Shown here piece after piece: positions 41,933 through 50,650 of a DNA stretch of 54,288 nucleotides; within the stretch, counting starts at the first letter, position 1, and each line of letters opens with the position of its first letter. The DNA is taken from contig CAKSBI010000010.1 in the NCBI GenBank assembly GCA_934437985.1, positions 1 to 54,288 of the forward strand, given 5' to 3'. The position numbers and the translations under genes are program-made. The stretch comes from an uncultured Lachnospiraceae bacterium. GTDB lineage: Bacteria; Bacillota; Clostridia; Lachnospirales; Lachnospiraceae. The notes under the pieces were generated by a model. The model saw nothing but the letters and a program-made list of their open reading frames with translations, was not told the DNA's origin and ran no database searches.

Positions 41933-42604
41933 ATGAAAAGTCCTGTTAATATTAAAGGAACAAAATCAGGAATCATAGTAGCATTAGATGACAGTATACC
42001 GTACGACGAGCTTAAAGAAGCAGTCAGGGAAAAGTTTTCTTCATCAGCATCATTTTTCGGCAATGCTTCGGTAGCTTTGAAGTATGAAGGAAGAAAGTTA
42101 ACAGATGAAGAAAAATATGAGATTGCAGACTTGATTTCTGAAGCATCAGAACTTAATATTGTATGTATCACAGAGGATGATCCTTTAATTGAAAAACGTA
42201 TGAAGCAGTCGCTTAATGATAAGCTCAGGGAACTGGATACAAGAACCGGAAGATTCTATAAGGGAACGCTCCGCAATGGCCAGGTGATTGATTTTGAGAC
42301 AAGTGTAATAGTGCTTGGTGATGTTAATGCCGGAGCACAGGTAGTTTCAAAGGGAAGCATTATTGTTCTGGGAAGCTTATGCGGTAATGCATTTGCCGGG
42401 GCAGGTGGCAATATTCATGCATTTGTTGCTGCTCTGGATATGGATCCTACGCAGATCAGGATATGTGATTCGATTGCGAGATCACCTGATAAGAAGTCAA
42501 AGAAGAAAAAGGTTTCAGAACCCCAGATTGCATTTTGTGAGGACGGTAATATATATATTGAATCAATCAGCCGTGAATCACTTGATGATATTCAATTAGA
42601 TTAA
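41933..42604 (+). CDS. minC: Septum-site inhibitor MinC
   Basis: A 223-residue FtsZ inhibitor. The N-terminal domain contacts FtsZ. The C-terminal beta-helix (VIVLGDVNAGAQVVSKGSII, then VLGSLCGNAFAG) dimerises and binds MinD. A short charged tail follows. First of minC-minD-minE, 14 bp after mrdA. Confidence 0.93.
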   Translation: MKSPVNIKGTKSGIIVALDDSIPYDELKEAVREKFSSSASFFGNASVALKYEGRKLTDEEKYEIADLISEASELNIVCITEDDPLIEKRMKQSLNDKLRELDTRTGRFYKGTLRNGQVIDFETSVIVLGDVNAGAQVVSKGSIIVLGSLCGNAFAGAGGNIHAFVAALDMDPTQIRICDSIARSPDKKSKKKKVSEPQIAFCEDGNIYIESISRESLDDIQLD

Positions 42605-42624
42605 AACTTGGAGGAGATAAGAAA

Positions 42625-43419
42625 ATGGGAGAAGTAATTGTTGTAACATCTGGTAAGGGCGGGGTAGGAAAGACAACTACCACGGCTAATATTGGTACCG
42701 GACTTGCCAAGCTTGGTAAGTCTGTAGTGCTTATTGATACAGATATAGGGCTCAGGAATCTTGATGTTGTCATGGGTCTTGAGAATAGAATAGTCTATAA
42801 TCTGGTTGATGTAATAGAGGGTCAGTGCCGTATTAAGCAGGCACTTATTAAGGACAAGCGTAATCCTAACCTCTACCTTCTGCCTTCTGCACAGACTAAG
42901 GATAAGACAGCAGTATCACCTGAACAGATGAAAAAGCTTGCTGATGAGCTGAAGGAAGAATTTGATTACATAATCATGGACTGCCCTGCAGGTATTGAAC
43001 AGGGATTCCAGAATGCAATTGCCGGGGCAACAAGGGCACTTATTGTAACTACACCTGAGGTTTCAGCGGTAAGGGATGCTGACAGGATAATCGGGCTTCT
43101 TGAAGCAGCCGAGATGAAACAGAAGCATCTTATTGTTAACAGACTCCGCCCTGATATGGTTAAGAGGGATGATATGTTATCAAGTGAGGATGTAGTTGAT
43201 ATATTAAGGGTAGACCTTATCGGTGTTGTTCCTGATGATGAGAATATCGTTATCTCTACCAACAAAGGAGAACCGCTTGTAGGCACTGATACCATGGCTG
43301 GAAAAGCATATATGAATATCAGCAGAAGAATTACAGGTGAAGAAGTACCTTGGCTTGATCTGTATTCAAAGAACGGAATATTTGGAAAGTTATTTTCAAA
43401 GTTTAAGAAGAAAGATTGA
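42625..43419 (+). CDS. minD: Cell-division ATPase MinD
   Basis: A 264-residue deviant Walker ATPase. GKGGVGKTTTTANIG holds the deviant P-loop with the signature Lys. DTDIGLRNLD and DCPAGIE follow. The C-terminal amphipathic helix (GIFGKLFSKFKKK) binds the membrane. It recruits MinC and is displaced by MinE. Confidence 0.96.
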   Translation: MGEVIVVTSGKGGVGKTTTTANIGTGLAKLGKSVVLIDTDIGLRNLDVVMGLENRIVYNLVDVIEGQCRIKQALIKDKRNPNLYLLPSAQTKDKTAVSPEQMKKLADELKEEFDYIIMDCPAGIEQGFQNAIAGATRALIVTTPEVSAVRDADRIIGLLEAAEMKQKHLIVNRLRPDMVKRDDMLSSEDVVDILRVDLIGVVPDDENIVISTNKGEPLVGTDTMAGKAYMNISRRITGEEVPWLDLYSKNGIFGKLFSKFKKKD

Positions 43420-43443
43420 TGTGCATAATATAATTGGAGGCAT

Positions 43444-43722
43444 ATGATGTTATTTGAAAACTTTTTTAAAAGAAAATCTTCGGGCAACGTTGCAAAAGAC
43501 AGACTTAAGCTTGTGCTTGTGTCTGACCGTGCCAATTGTTCGCCGGAGTTAATGGAACAGATGAAGAACGACATTATTAATGTAATATCAAAATATGTCG
43601 AGATAGACTTAAAAGGACTTGATATTAAAATTACCCAGACTGAATCTGCAGAAGGTAACGGTAATGTTCCTGCCCTTATTGCAAATATACCTATTAGCGA
43701 AATGAAAGTTAAGAATAATTAG
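43444..43722 (+). CDS. minE: Division topological specificity factor MinE
   Basis: A 92-residue protein. The N-terminal part (ENFFKRKSSGNVAKDRLKLV, with L-V-S-D-R following) forms the MinD-activating and membrane-targeting region; the rest is the dimerisation domain. Its presence beside minCD implies an oscillating Min system, not DivIVA-anchored Min, even though a divIVA-type gene also occurs in this window. Confidence 0.93.
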   Translation: MMLFENFFKRKSSGNVAKDRLKLVLVSDRANCSPELMEQMKNDIINVISKYVEIDLKGLDIKITQTESAEGNGNVPALIANIPISEMKVKNN

Positions 43723-43732
43723 GTGATGTAGC

Positions 43733-44977
43733 ATGCAGCTTTTATGGATTAAGTTCAAAGAATTTATGGGTTCTAAGAACTACGAATGGAAAAGATACAA
43801 TCTGCCATTGGTTATGGTGGTTCTTTTACTGTGCATAATAAGTATATTTACGCTTTGGGTTATTGGCTCTGGTATGAATAAGACTGCAGATTACCGGAAA
43901 CAGATTCTTGGTACCGGTGTTGGACTGGTAATGATGCTGACAATATCACTTATTGATTATCATTTTTTGTGCAGGTTTGTAATAGTCTATTACGTGATTA
44001 TTACAGGGCTGGTAGCTGCCACGCGGTTTTCGCCTATAGGAACTGATCTGGATACCCAGGCATTTAGATGGATAAGCTTACCGGGATTTAATCTGCAGCC
44101 GTCCGAGTTATGTAAGGTTATGGTCATACTGGTGCTGGCAGTTCTGCTGACAAAGTTTAACAATAAGATGGATAGTGTCATACCGTTAATTGCAGCTGTA
44201 ATTGTTACTGTTATTCCGGTATCATTTATAATGATGCAGCCGGATCTGTCATCCAGTCTGGTTGTTATATTTGTCATGGCAATGATGGTTTTTGCGGCCG
44301 GGCTTGCTTACAAGATTATTGTGCCGGTTGTTATTGTGATGATCCCTACGGTTATCGGTCTGTTCTGGTATGTCCTTCATCAGCCTGAGGAGGGCGGACT
44401 TCTGAAACCATATCAGGTGGGCAGAATTGCCGGATTCCTTGATCCGGACAAGTATCCTAATGCGATGTTCCAGCAGAATAACTCTATTGATGCAATATCA
44501 TCAGGAAAGCTATATGGAAAGTTCATTCTTGGCGGCGTATCAGATGTGCGCAACTATAATAAAGTAGACGTAACAGAAAGTGATTTTATCTGGTCGGCAA
44601 TAGGTGAGGAATTTGGATTTATCGGATCTGTCGCAATAGTTGCCGTATTATTTGTATTTATTATACTGTGTCTTTTAGTTGTTAAAAATGCAATTGATAA
44701 TCTCGGAAGACTGATTGCGATAGGTATAGCATCAATGTTCATGTTCCAGGTATTTGCCAATATTGGTGTTGCAACCAGGATGCTTCCTAATACAGGATTG
44801 CCACTGCCGTTTATCAGTTCAGGTTTAAGTTCACATATTACGTATATGCTGGCAGTTGGAATTTTGCTCAATATAGGTATCCAGCCGGCATCAAAAGCAC
44901 TTGGCAAGGGATTTCTGATAAGAAATAATACACATCAGCTGTCTGATCTGAAATATGATCCGGATATAACGGAGTAA
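43733..44977 (+). CDS. rodA: Peptidoglycan glycosyltransferase RodA
   Basis: A 414-residue SEDS-family polymerase with about ten membrane segments. Family blocks include WISLPGFNLQPSELCK, MMQPDLSSSLV, ESDFIWSAIGEEFGFIG and LPFISSGLSSH. It polymerises glycan strands for elongation with the PBP2 encoded upstream. An unusually short gap (10 bp) separates it from minE, which links division-site and elongation genes in one transcript. Confidence 0.94.
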   Translation: MQLLWIKFKEFMGSKNYEWKRYNLPLVMVVLLLCIISIFTLWVIGSGMNKTADYRKQILGTGVGLVMMLTISLIDYHFLCRFVIVYYVIITGLVAATRFSPIGTDLDTQAFRWISLPGFNLQPSELCKVMVILVLAVLLTKFNNKMDSVIPLIAAVIVTVIPVSFIMMQPDLSSSLVVIFVMAMMVFAAGLAYKIIVPVVIVMIPTVIGLFWYVLHQPEEGGLLKPYQVGRIAGFLDPDKYPNAMFQQNNSIDAISSGKLYGKFILGGVSDVRNYNKVDVTESDFIWSAIGEEFGFIGSVAIVAVLFVFIILCLLVVKNAIDNLGRLIAIGIASMFMFQVFANIGVATRMLPNTGLPLPFISSGLSSHITYMLAVGILLNIGIQPASKALGKGFLIRNNTHQLSDLKYDPDITE

Positions 44978-45019
44978 TATAGGCAACAGTGTTTGAGATT
45001 ATATGGGGAAGTGGTATTT

Positions 45020-45415
45020 TTGAAAATTGGATTGGTAGCACATGATTCTAAAAAAATATTAATGCAGAACTTTTGTATTGCATATCGTGCAATACTTGCA
45101 AAAAATGAGGTGTTTGCTACAGGTACTACCGGAAGGCTGGTTGAAGAGGCAACTAATCTTCCTATATATAAGTATCTGGCAGGGCATCTTGGCGGAGAAA
45201 AACAGCTTGGCTCCCAGATAGAAAATAACGATATTGACCTTGTTATTTTTCTGAGAGACCCATTTTCTCCCAAACCGCATGAGCCGGATGTTAATAATGT
45301 AGTACAGTTATGTGATATGTATAATATCCCTCTGGCAACTAACCTTGCATCAGCGGAGTTGCTGATAAAGGCACTTGATAAGGGAGATATGGACTGGAGA
45401 GCTACAGTAAAGTGA
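45020..45415 (+). CDS. mgsA: Methylglyoxal synthase
   Basis: A 131-residue enzyme converting dihydroxyacetone phosphate into methylglyoxal and phosphate. I start it at the TTG of LKIGLVAHDSKK, where the family begins. Visible are ATGTTGRL (phosphate binding), GHLGGEKQLG and the catalytic Asp in FLRDPFSPKPHEPDV. The reaction bypasses lower glycolysis when phosphate is short. Its place beside rodA is a recurrent clostridial neighbourhood. Confidence 0.92.
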   Translation: MKIGLVAHDSKKILMQNFCIAYRAILAKNEVFATGTTGRLVEEATNLPIYKYLAGHLGGEKQLGSQIENNDIDLVIFLRDPFSPKPHEPDVNNVVQLCDMYNIPLATNLASAELLIKALDKGDMDWRATVK

Positions 45416-45438
45416 AATCAGGAATAGAGGTAAGCTAA

Positions 45439-46425
45439 TTGAGAGTCAGAACATATAAGTTACAACTGTTAGTTGTAGTAATTACAACAATACTGATCAG
45501 TGGTTGTGGCAATAACAAAGAATATTATGAATTTTCGTCTGATAACTCGTCTGTTGCAGATGTGGCATCAGTTGTGAGTGGCAGCAATCTGTATAAAAGT
45601 GAGCCATTCTGTAAGGAGATATGTGTTATTCCAAAGTCGGAGGTTGGACAAAACCTGTCAGATAATTTTATTGCAGGCGGTATTCTTAATGTTGATATTA
45701 CTGATAATAAGGTTTTATGTTCCAAGAATATATATGACAAAATGTATCCTGCCAGCCTTACAAAGCTTGGGACAGCCCTTATGTGCCTTAAGTATGGTGA
45801 TATGGCTGATGATGTTGTGGTCAGCAAGACGGCTGCGAACCTTAATGTTCCCGGTGCAAAGCTGTGTTTTCTGCAGGAAGGTGATGTTGTTAATTTTGAA
45901 GTTTTATTAACATCATTCCTTGTGTACTCCGGAAATGATGCAGGGGTAGCGCTTGCAGAGCATATATCGGGTTCAGAGGCGGAATTTTGTAAAAAAATGA
46001 ATGAAGAATTAAAGATGCTCGGGGCAGTTAATACTAATTTTATTAATTGTCACGGACTGCCTGATAAGAAGCATTACACATCTGTTTACGATATATACCT
46101 TATGTTGAATGAATTATCAAAATACGACAAATTTACTGAGATTACTTCATTAGATTCCTATACTGCCAGGTTTAAGGATAAAACAGGAAGAGATGTCACG
46201 AAGGTATATGAGAGTACAGACAAGTATCTTACAGGAGAAAAGACTTTGCCAAAGGGTGTAAAGATCCTTGCCGGAAAGACAGGTACGACTAACGATGCGG
46301 GATACTGTCTTGCAGTCCTGTCTGAGAAGAAAAAGACATCACATAAGTATATTTCAGTAGTTATGAAAGCGTATTCATCAGATTCTCTGTATGCACAGAT
46401 GACGGAGCTGCTGAAAATGAAATAA
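45439..46425 (+). CDS. D-alanyl-D-alanine carboxypeptidase lipoprotein (S11)
   Basis: A 328-residue protein from TTG. A lipoprotein signal with lipobox ISGC lies near residue 22. The penicillin-binding motifs are SLTK, SGN (YSGNDAGVAL) and KTGTT. It trims the terminal D-Ala from muropeptides outside the membrane. Length is below typical DacA because the C-terminal anchor domain is absent, consistent with lipid anchoring instead. It ends at a bidirectional terminator. Confidence 0.93.
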   Translation: MRVRTYKLQLLVVVITTILISGCGNNKEYYEFSSDNSSVADVASVVSGSNLYKSEPFCKEICVIPKSEVGQNLSDNFIAGGILNVDITDNKVLCSKNIYDKMYPASLTKLGTALMCLKYGDMADDVVVSKTAANLNVPGAKLCFLQEGDVVNFEVLLTSFLVYSGNDAGVALAEHISGSEAEFCKKMNEELKMLGAVNTNFINCHGLPDKKHYTSVYDIYLMLNELSKYDKFTEITSLDSYTARFKDKTGRDVTKVYESTDKYLTGEKTLPKGVKILAGKTGTTNDAGYCLAVLSEKKKTSHKYISVVMKAYSSDSLYAQMTELLKMK

Positions 46426-46437
46426 TATGTACGGATA

Positions 46438-46483
46438 ATGTGCAGACATATCAGAAAAAAACCTGTATGATATGTCTGCACAT
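46438..46483. terminator. Bidirectional terminator between the carboxypeptidase and DUF378 genes
   Basis: A perfect 16-bp stem (ATGTGCAGACATATCA at 46438-46453 and its complement at 46468-46483) with a loop containing AAAAAAA. It lies between converging genes. Confidence 0.75.
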
Positions 46484-46490
46484 GTCAGCA

Positions 46491-46691
46491 TTATGCGTTT
46501 TTTCCTATTCTGCCGAAATAGCTGAGTGCATATATGCCTGAAATACCGACCAATGCGTATATAATTCTGGAGAATGCAGTCATATTGCCGAATATCATCC
46601 TGACAAGGTCAAAACGGAAAAATCCAATCAGTCCCCAGTTAACAGCGCCGATAATGACTAATAATAGTATTGTGTAATCCAGAGCCTTCAT
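46491..46691 (-). CDS. DUF378 small membrane protein
   Basis: A 66-residue protein with two membrane segments; GAVNWGLIGFFRFDLV and YALVGISGIYAL are typical of the DUF378 (YuzA-like) family, whose function is unknown. GGAGG precedes its ATG. It is the only minus-strand gene in the right half except lexA. Confidence 0.9.
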   Translation of the reverse strand: MKALDYTILLLVIIGAVNWGLIGFFRFDLVRMIFGNMTAFSRIIYALVGISGIYALSYFGRIGKNA

Positions 46692-46759
46692 AATATATAC
46701 CTCCTGTATTTGTTAGATATCATTACTTATGGTGTCCATATAATATTATTTTATTCAAA

Positions 46760-46788
46760 TTGATAATTATAAGTTTTTTTGGTATGAT
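46760..46788 (+). promoter_or_regulatory. Promoter of the HlyD-like/sepF/divIVA transcript
   Basis: TTGATA (46760-46765), 17 bp, TATGAT (46783-46788), about 32 bp before the TTG start at 46821. Confidence 0.6.
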
Positions 46789-46820
46789 ATATATACATTA
46801 TAAAAAGAAGGTGTACCTGT

Positions 46821-48194
46821 TTGACTGCAAAAAGAAGATCAAATGTCATAAGATTTCAAAGACCCAGATTCAGTATTGGAACGGTCTTATTTTTCCTGAT
46901 TTTTTTATATGTAATATTCTTTTCGGTTCATTTTCTTAACAAAGAACATATTACAATATATGAAGTTAATGAAAAGCAGATGTCAGATAATAACACAACA
47001 GTTGGTATAGCAGTAAGAACTGAAGAAGTATACAAGGCACCATCATCGGGTTATATCAACTTCTATAACAGCAAGGGAAGTAAGGTCGGGAAAGGCAATC
47101 CTGTTTTTTCTGTGGACCAGAGCGGTTCTGTTAACGATCTGATTCAGAGTATGGACAGTGATGTTGAATTGTCGGCAGATGATATTAACTCTATAAGGAC
47201 GACTATCAGCTCATACCGGGATAATTTTAATTTTTCTAGTTATGGTGCGGTGTATGACTTCAAATATAATATTGAAAGTGAAGTATTATCATTTTTATCG
47301 GAAAAGACATATTCAAAGCTGTCTGATATGACAGAAAATTCATCATTTTCTGTCACAAATGCTTCAACCAGCGGAGTAGTGGCATATCAGACTGATAATA
47401 TGGAAGGAATTACTGCTGATTCAATATCTGCAGATTCATTCAATGAAGAAAATTATACAAGTAATGTGTTAAAGACTTCGGATAGTGTCACACAGGGCGA
47501 GGCAGTGTGCAGGATTGCAACGAGCGAAGACTGGAGTATTGTTATTAAGCTGAATGAAGAACAATACGCCAAGCTTGATGATAAGGAACGTGTCAGGATA
47601 CGTTTTTGTAAAGATAATATTGAATTGTCACTTCCTTTCAGGACATACAGTGCAGGGACCGATAATTTTGCAGAGCTGTATATGTCGGATTATCTTTCAA
47701 GATATATTGATGAGCGTTTTATTAAAATTGAGCTTCTGCTTAATTCTGCTGAAGGTCTGAAGATTCCGGTATCATCATTAGTTGAAAAGAGCTGTTATAT
47801 AGTGCCTGTAAATTATCTTATGAAAGGTGCAGACAGTGATGAGGATATTATCTCTTATGAGGTCATTGATGAGAATGGCTCTAAGGGAAGTGAACCTGTC
47901 AGTACTTTTGCCTATATTGATGATGAATATGTATACATAGATGCGGTACTGCTGCAGCCGGGCTTATACATAATTAATCCGGATTCGGATGAAAAGTTCC
48001 AATTGGGCGAGATGAGAACCCTGAAAGGTGTGTACAATGTTAATGAGGGATTCTGCCAGTTTAAACAGGTCGAGATATTATACGAGAACAAGGAATATTG
48101 CATTGTTAAGAATAACACCAGATATGGACTTTCTGTATATGACCATATTGTTGTTAATCCGGAGCTGATAAGTGAAGATGATATAATATTTTAA
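46821..48194 (+). CDS. HlyD-like membrane protein of the sepF locus
   Basis: A 457-residue protein from TTG. One membrane segment lies at about 18-38. Two short lipoyl/biotinyl-like blocks follow (SSGYINFYNSKG near 75 and TSDSVTQGEAVCRI near 225) with a long region between, then a beta-rich C-terminal half. This matches HlyD_D23-type adaptors found ahead of yggS and sepF in many clostridia, where the role is unknown. No transporter gene is adjacent, so a classic efflux adaptor role is doubtful. Confidence 0.82.
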   Translation: MTAKRRSNVIRFQRPRFSIGTVLFFLIFLYVIFFSVHFLNKEHITIYEVNEKQMSDNNTTVGIAVRTEEVYKAPSSGYINFYNSKGSKVGKGNPVFSVDQSGSVNDLIQSMDSDVELSADDINSIRTTISSYRDNFNFSSYGAVYDFKYNIESEVLSFLSEKTYSKLSDMTENSSFSVTNASTSGVVAYQTDNMEGITADSISADSFNEENYTSNVLKTSDSVTQGEAVCRIATSEDWSIVIKLNEEQYAKLDDKERVRIRFCKDNIELSLPFRTYSAGTDNFAELYMSDYLSRYIDERFIKIELLLNSAEGLKIPVSSLVEKSCYIVPVNYLMKGADSDEDIISYEVIDENGSKGSEPVSTFAYIDDEYVYIDAVLLQPGLYIINPDSDEKFQLGEMRTLKGVYNVNEGFCQFKQVEILYENKEYCIVKNNTRYGLSVYDHIVVNPELISEDDIIF

Positions 48195-48215
48195 TTAGAC
48201 GAGAGGTATGTAGAT

Positions 48216-48914
48216 ATGGAAGTTAATGTTAAAGAGAATCTTAAAGTAGTTGAAAAAAGGATTATGGAGGCATGCCACAGAAGCGGCAGAAGCAGGGATG
48301 AAGTAACCCTTATTGCCGTAAGCAAGACAAAGCCGGTTGAGATGATCAGGGAGTGTATGGATGCCGGAATCACTGTATTTGGTGAGAATAAGGCACAGGA
48401 GCTCCGCGACAAACAGGCTGTGATCAGTGAACCATTAAACTGGAACTTTATCGGTCATCTGCAGCGTAACAAGGTCAAATATGTTGTAGGTAACGTTGAC
48501 CTTATCCATTCTGTAGATTCATATAAGCTTGCAGAAGCAATTAATGAAGAGGCGGAAAAAAAGAATGTTACAGCGGATATTCTGATAGAAGTTAATGTAG
48601 CAGGGGAAGAATCTAAGTTTGGTGTAGTTAAGGAAGAAGCAGAGGAGCTTGTTAGGAGAGCTGCACAGCTTTCCAATATAAGGATAAAAGGACTTATGAC
48701 GATTGCCCCTTATGTGGATGACCCTGAGGAGAACCGTGTCCATTTCATTAATTTGAGAAAATTACTTGTTGACATAAATGATAAAAACATTGATAATGTA
48801 GATATGAGCGTTTTGTCGATGGGAATGACCGGAGATTATGAAGTTGCCATTGAAGAGGGCGCTACAATGGTTCGTGTTGGTACAGGAATATTTGGCACAA
48901 GATATTATAATTAA
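48216..48914 (+). CDS. YggS/PLPBP-type PLP homeostasis protein
   Basis: A 232-residue fold-type III PLP-binding protein. The cofactor Lys is in LIAVSKTKP, then FGENKAQE, NFIGHLQRNK and LSMGMTGDYEVAIEEG. The family keeps vitamin B6 and amino acid pools balanced and has no known reaction. It lies 21 bp after the HlyD-like gene and 15 bp before sepF, the usual order. Confidence 0.94.
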   Translation: MEVNVKENLKVVEKRIMEACHRSGRSRDEVTLIAVSKTKPVEMIRECMDAGITVFGENKAQELRDKQAVISEPLNWNFIGHLQRNKVKYVVGNVDLIHSVDSYKLAEAINEEAEKKNVTADILIEVNVAGEESKFGVVKEEAEELVRRAAQLSNIRIKGLMTIAPYVDDPEENRVHFINLRKLLVDINDKNIDNVDMSVLSMGMTGDYEVAIEEGATMVRVGTGIFGTRYYN

Positions 48915-48929
48915 AGGAGATTTTTATAT

Positions 48930-49517
48930 ATGGCAGGCAGTTTTAAAAAGTTTCTTGACTTTATTAAATTAGGTGCGGATGATGAGGATTTGTACGATGA
49001 AGACGTATATGAAGAAGAGGAAGAGCCTGAACCAGTAGTCACAAGATCTTCAAGAAGAAGAACGCTTAATGATGAGAGTTCGTCTTCATATGAACGCACA
49101 AAGAGGACAGGCCAGGTTCAGTCAGATACATCCGATAACCACCAGACCTCATACACAAGAAGAGAACAGCATAACAGCAGGACGGCTGAGAGAAGTAACT
49201 CAGGTAATAAGGTTGTACCTATGAAGACGATAAGGGGAATGGAAGTCAGTATCCAGAAGCCTTCTTCGTTTGAGGATTCGGAAGATATATGTGATATGCT
49301 TCTTAAAGGCAAGGCAGTTGTAGTCAATCTTGAGGGCTTTGATTCTAATGATGCCCAGAGAGTTATAGATTTGCTATATGGCTGTATTTATGCCATTGGA
49401 GGCAAGCTTAACCAGATTTCAAAGTATATATTTTTATTTTCACCAGAGAACATAGATGTAATGGGAGACATATCATTTGATGTTAATGGTGTCCCGACAT
49501 TTAATAATGAATTTTAA
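48930..49517 (+). CDS. sepF: Cell-division protein SepF
   Basis: A 195-residue protein. A short amphipathic start (AGSFKKFLDFIKLG) should bind the membrane. A charged, Ser/Thr-rich linker follows (about 20-95), then the SepF core from about 105 (ICDMLLKGKAVVVNLEGFDS). It bundles and tethers FtsZ. The linker is longer than in Bacillus SepF. Confidence 0.93.
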   Translation: MAGSFKKFLDFIKLGADDEDLYDEDVYEEEEEPEPVVTRSSRRRTLNDESSSSYERTKRTGQVQSDTSDNHQTSYTRREQHNSRTAERSNSGNKVVPMKTIRGMEVSIQKPSSFEDSEDICDMLLKGKAVVVNLEGFDSNDAQRVIDLLYGCIYAIGGKLNQISKYIFLFSPENIDVMGDISFDVNGVPTFNNEF

Positions 49518-49597
49518 ATATCTGCAGCGATAAGGAGTTGTCGGAATATCCGATAACTCTTTATCTAGTATATCGCATATTCAGGAGGAAAGAGATT

Positions 49598-50632
49598 ATG
49601 TTAACACCTATTGAGATCCATAATAAGCAGCATAAGCAGGGAAGAGGCTATAGTAAGAAGGAGATGGATGAGTTCTTAGAGCGTATTGCTGAAGATTATG
49701 AGACAATCTATAAAGAAAACCGTGAAATGAAGGAAAAGCTTGAGAAGTTAAGCGATGGTATACAGTACTACAAATCTATGGAGGGAACTTTGCAGAAAGC
49801 GCTTGTCCTTGCTGAAAAGACATCAAAGGATACAATTGATTCGGCCAATAAAAAGGCAGAGCTTATTGAAAATGAAGCGAGGTTTAAGGCCGGTAAGATC
49901 ATCAGTCATGGCAAAGACACATATGAAGCTGTCAGACAGCAGTGCCTTGCCCTGATCCAGCAGTATAATCAGTTTAAGCTCCAATTTAAGCAGATCGCAA
50001 TTAAACAGATTGAGCTATTTGACAGCGATTTTTATGAAATATATACTAATGATTTTATGAACAAGCTTAACGAAACTATTGACACCGCAGACATTACAGC
50101 TGACCAGGTGTCCCGGGAGCCTGATGGTGAAGATGTATCAGAGGCTTTGCATAAAGTGCCCGATGGAGAGGATGCATCAGAGGCTTTGCATGAAGTGCAT
50201 GATGAAGAAGATGCATCCGGTATCCTGTCAGTATCAGTGGATGATGATACAGAAAAATGCAGGAAACCAGGTGCAGATATGACCGTAAAGCCTGATATGG
50301 ATGCGGATACTGAGGCTGATGATGACCTGGGTGATACAAAAGAGATACCGGTTATAAGACACAATAATGAGGTCAGGCATGGGGATAATTCTGATACCTT
50401 AAATGATATTATTCCTACAGATGATAATTTTAAGAAAGCGGGGCAAACATCTGATAAAGTTAAAAAGGGCAAAAGACCTGAAACGGAAAAAAATAAAGCT
50501 GTGGATGCCGTGGATGATAAGGATGAAGTTGATTCATTTATCAGGGAGCTTAGAAGTGAATTGTCTGCAAATGTTGCTGAGGCAACTGAAACGGGTTCGG
50601 GTTTTGAGTTTTTAGACAGTGATAATTTATAA
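49598..50632 (+). CDS. divIVA: DivIVA-domain protein with long acidic tail
   Basis: A 344-residue protein starting MLTPIEIHNKQHKQGRGYSK, with AGGAGG upstream; an earlier in-frame ATG lacks one. The N-terminal 60 residues are the lipid-binding DivIVA domain, then a coiled coil to about 165. The last 180 residues are acidic and low-complexity, with a degenerate repeat (DGEDVSEALHKVP, DGEDASEALHEVH). It marks curved membrane at poles and septa. ylmG and ylmH, often between sepF and divIVA, are absent. Confidence 0.9.
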   Translation: MLTPIEIHNKQHKQGRGYSKKEMDEFLERIAEDYETIYKENREMKEKLEKLSDGIQYYKSMEGTLQKALVLAEKTSKDTIDSANKKAELIENEARFKAGKIISHGKDTYEAVRQQCLALIQQYNQFKLQFKQIAIKQIELFDSDFYEIYTNDFMNKLNETIDTADITADQVSREPDGEDVSEALHKVPDGEDASEALHEVHDEEDASGILSVSVDDDTEKCRKPGADMTVKPDMDADTEADDDLGDTKEIPVIRHNNEVRHGDNSDTLNDIIPTDDNFKKAGQTSDKVKKGKRPETEKNKAVDAVDDKDEVDSFIRELRSELSANVAEATETGSGFEFLDSDNL

Positions 50633-50650
50633 CGTGAGGTATAGTTTGAC

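Noticed and set aside
44978..45019. Earlier TTG start for methylglyoxal synthase (44993)
   Set aside because: It would add nine residues not seen in the family; the TTG at 45020 aligns with the normal N-terminus.
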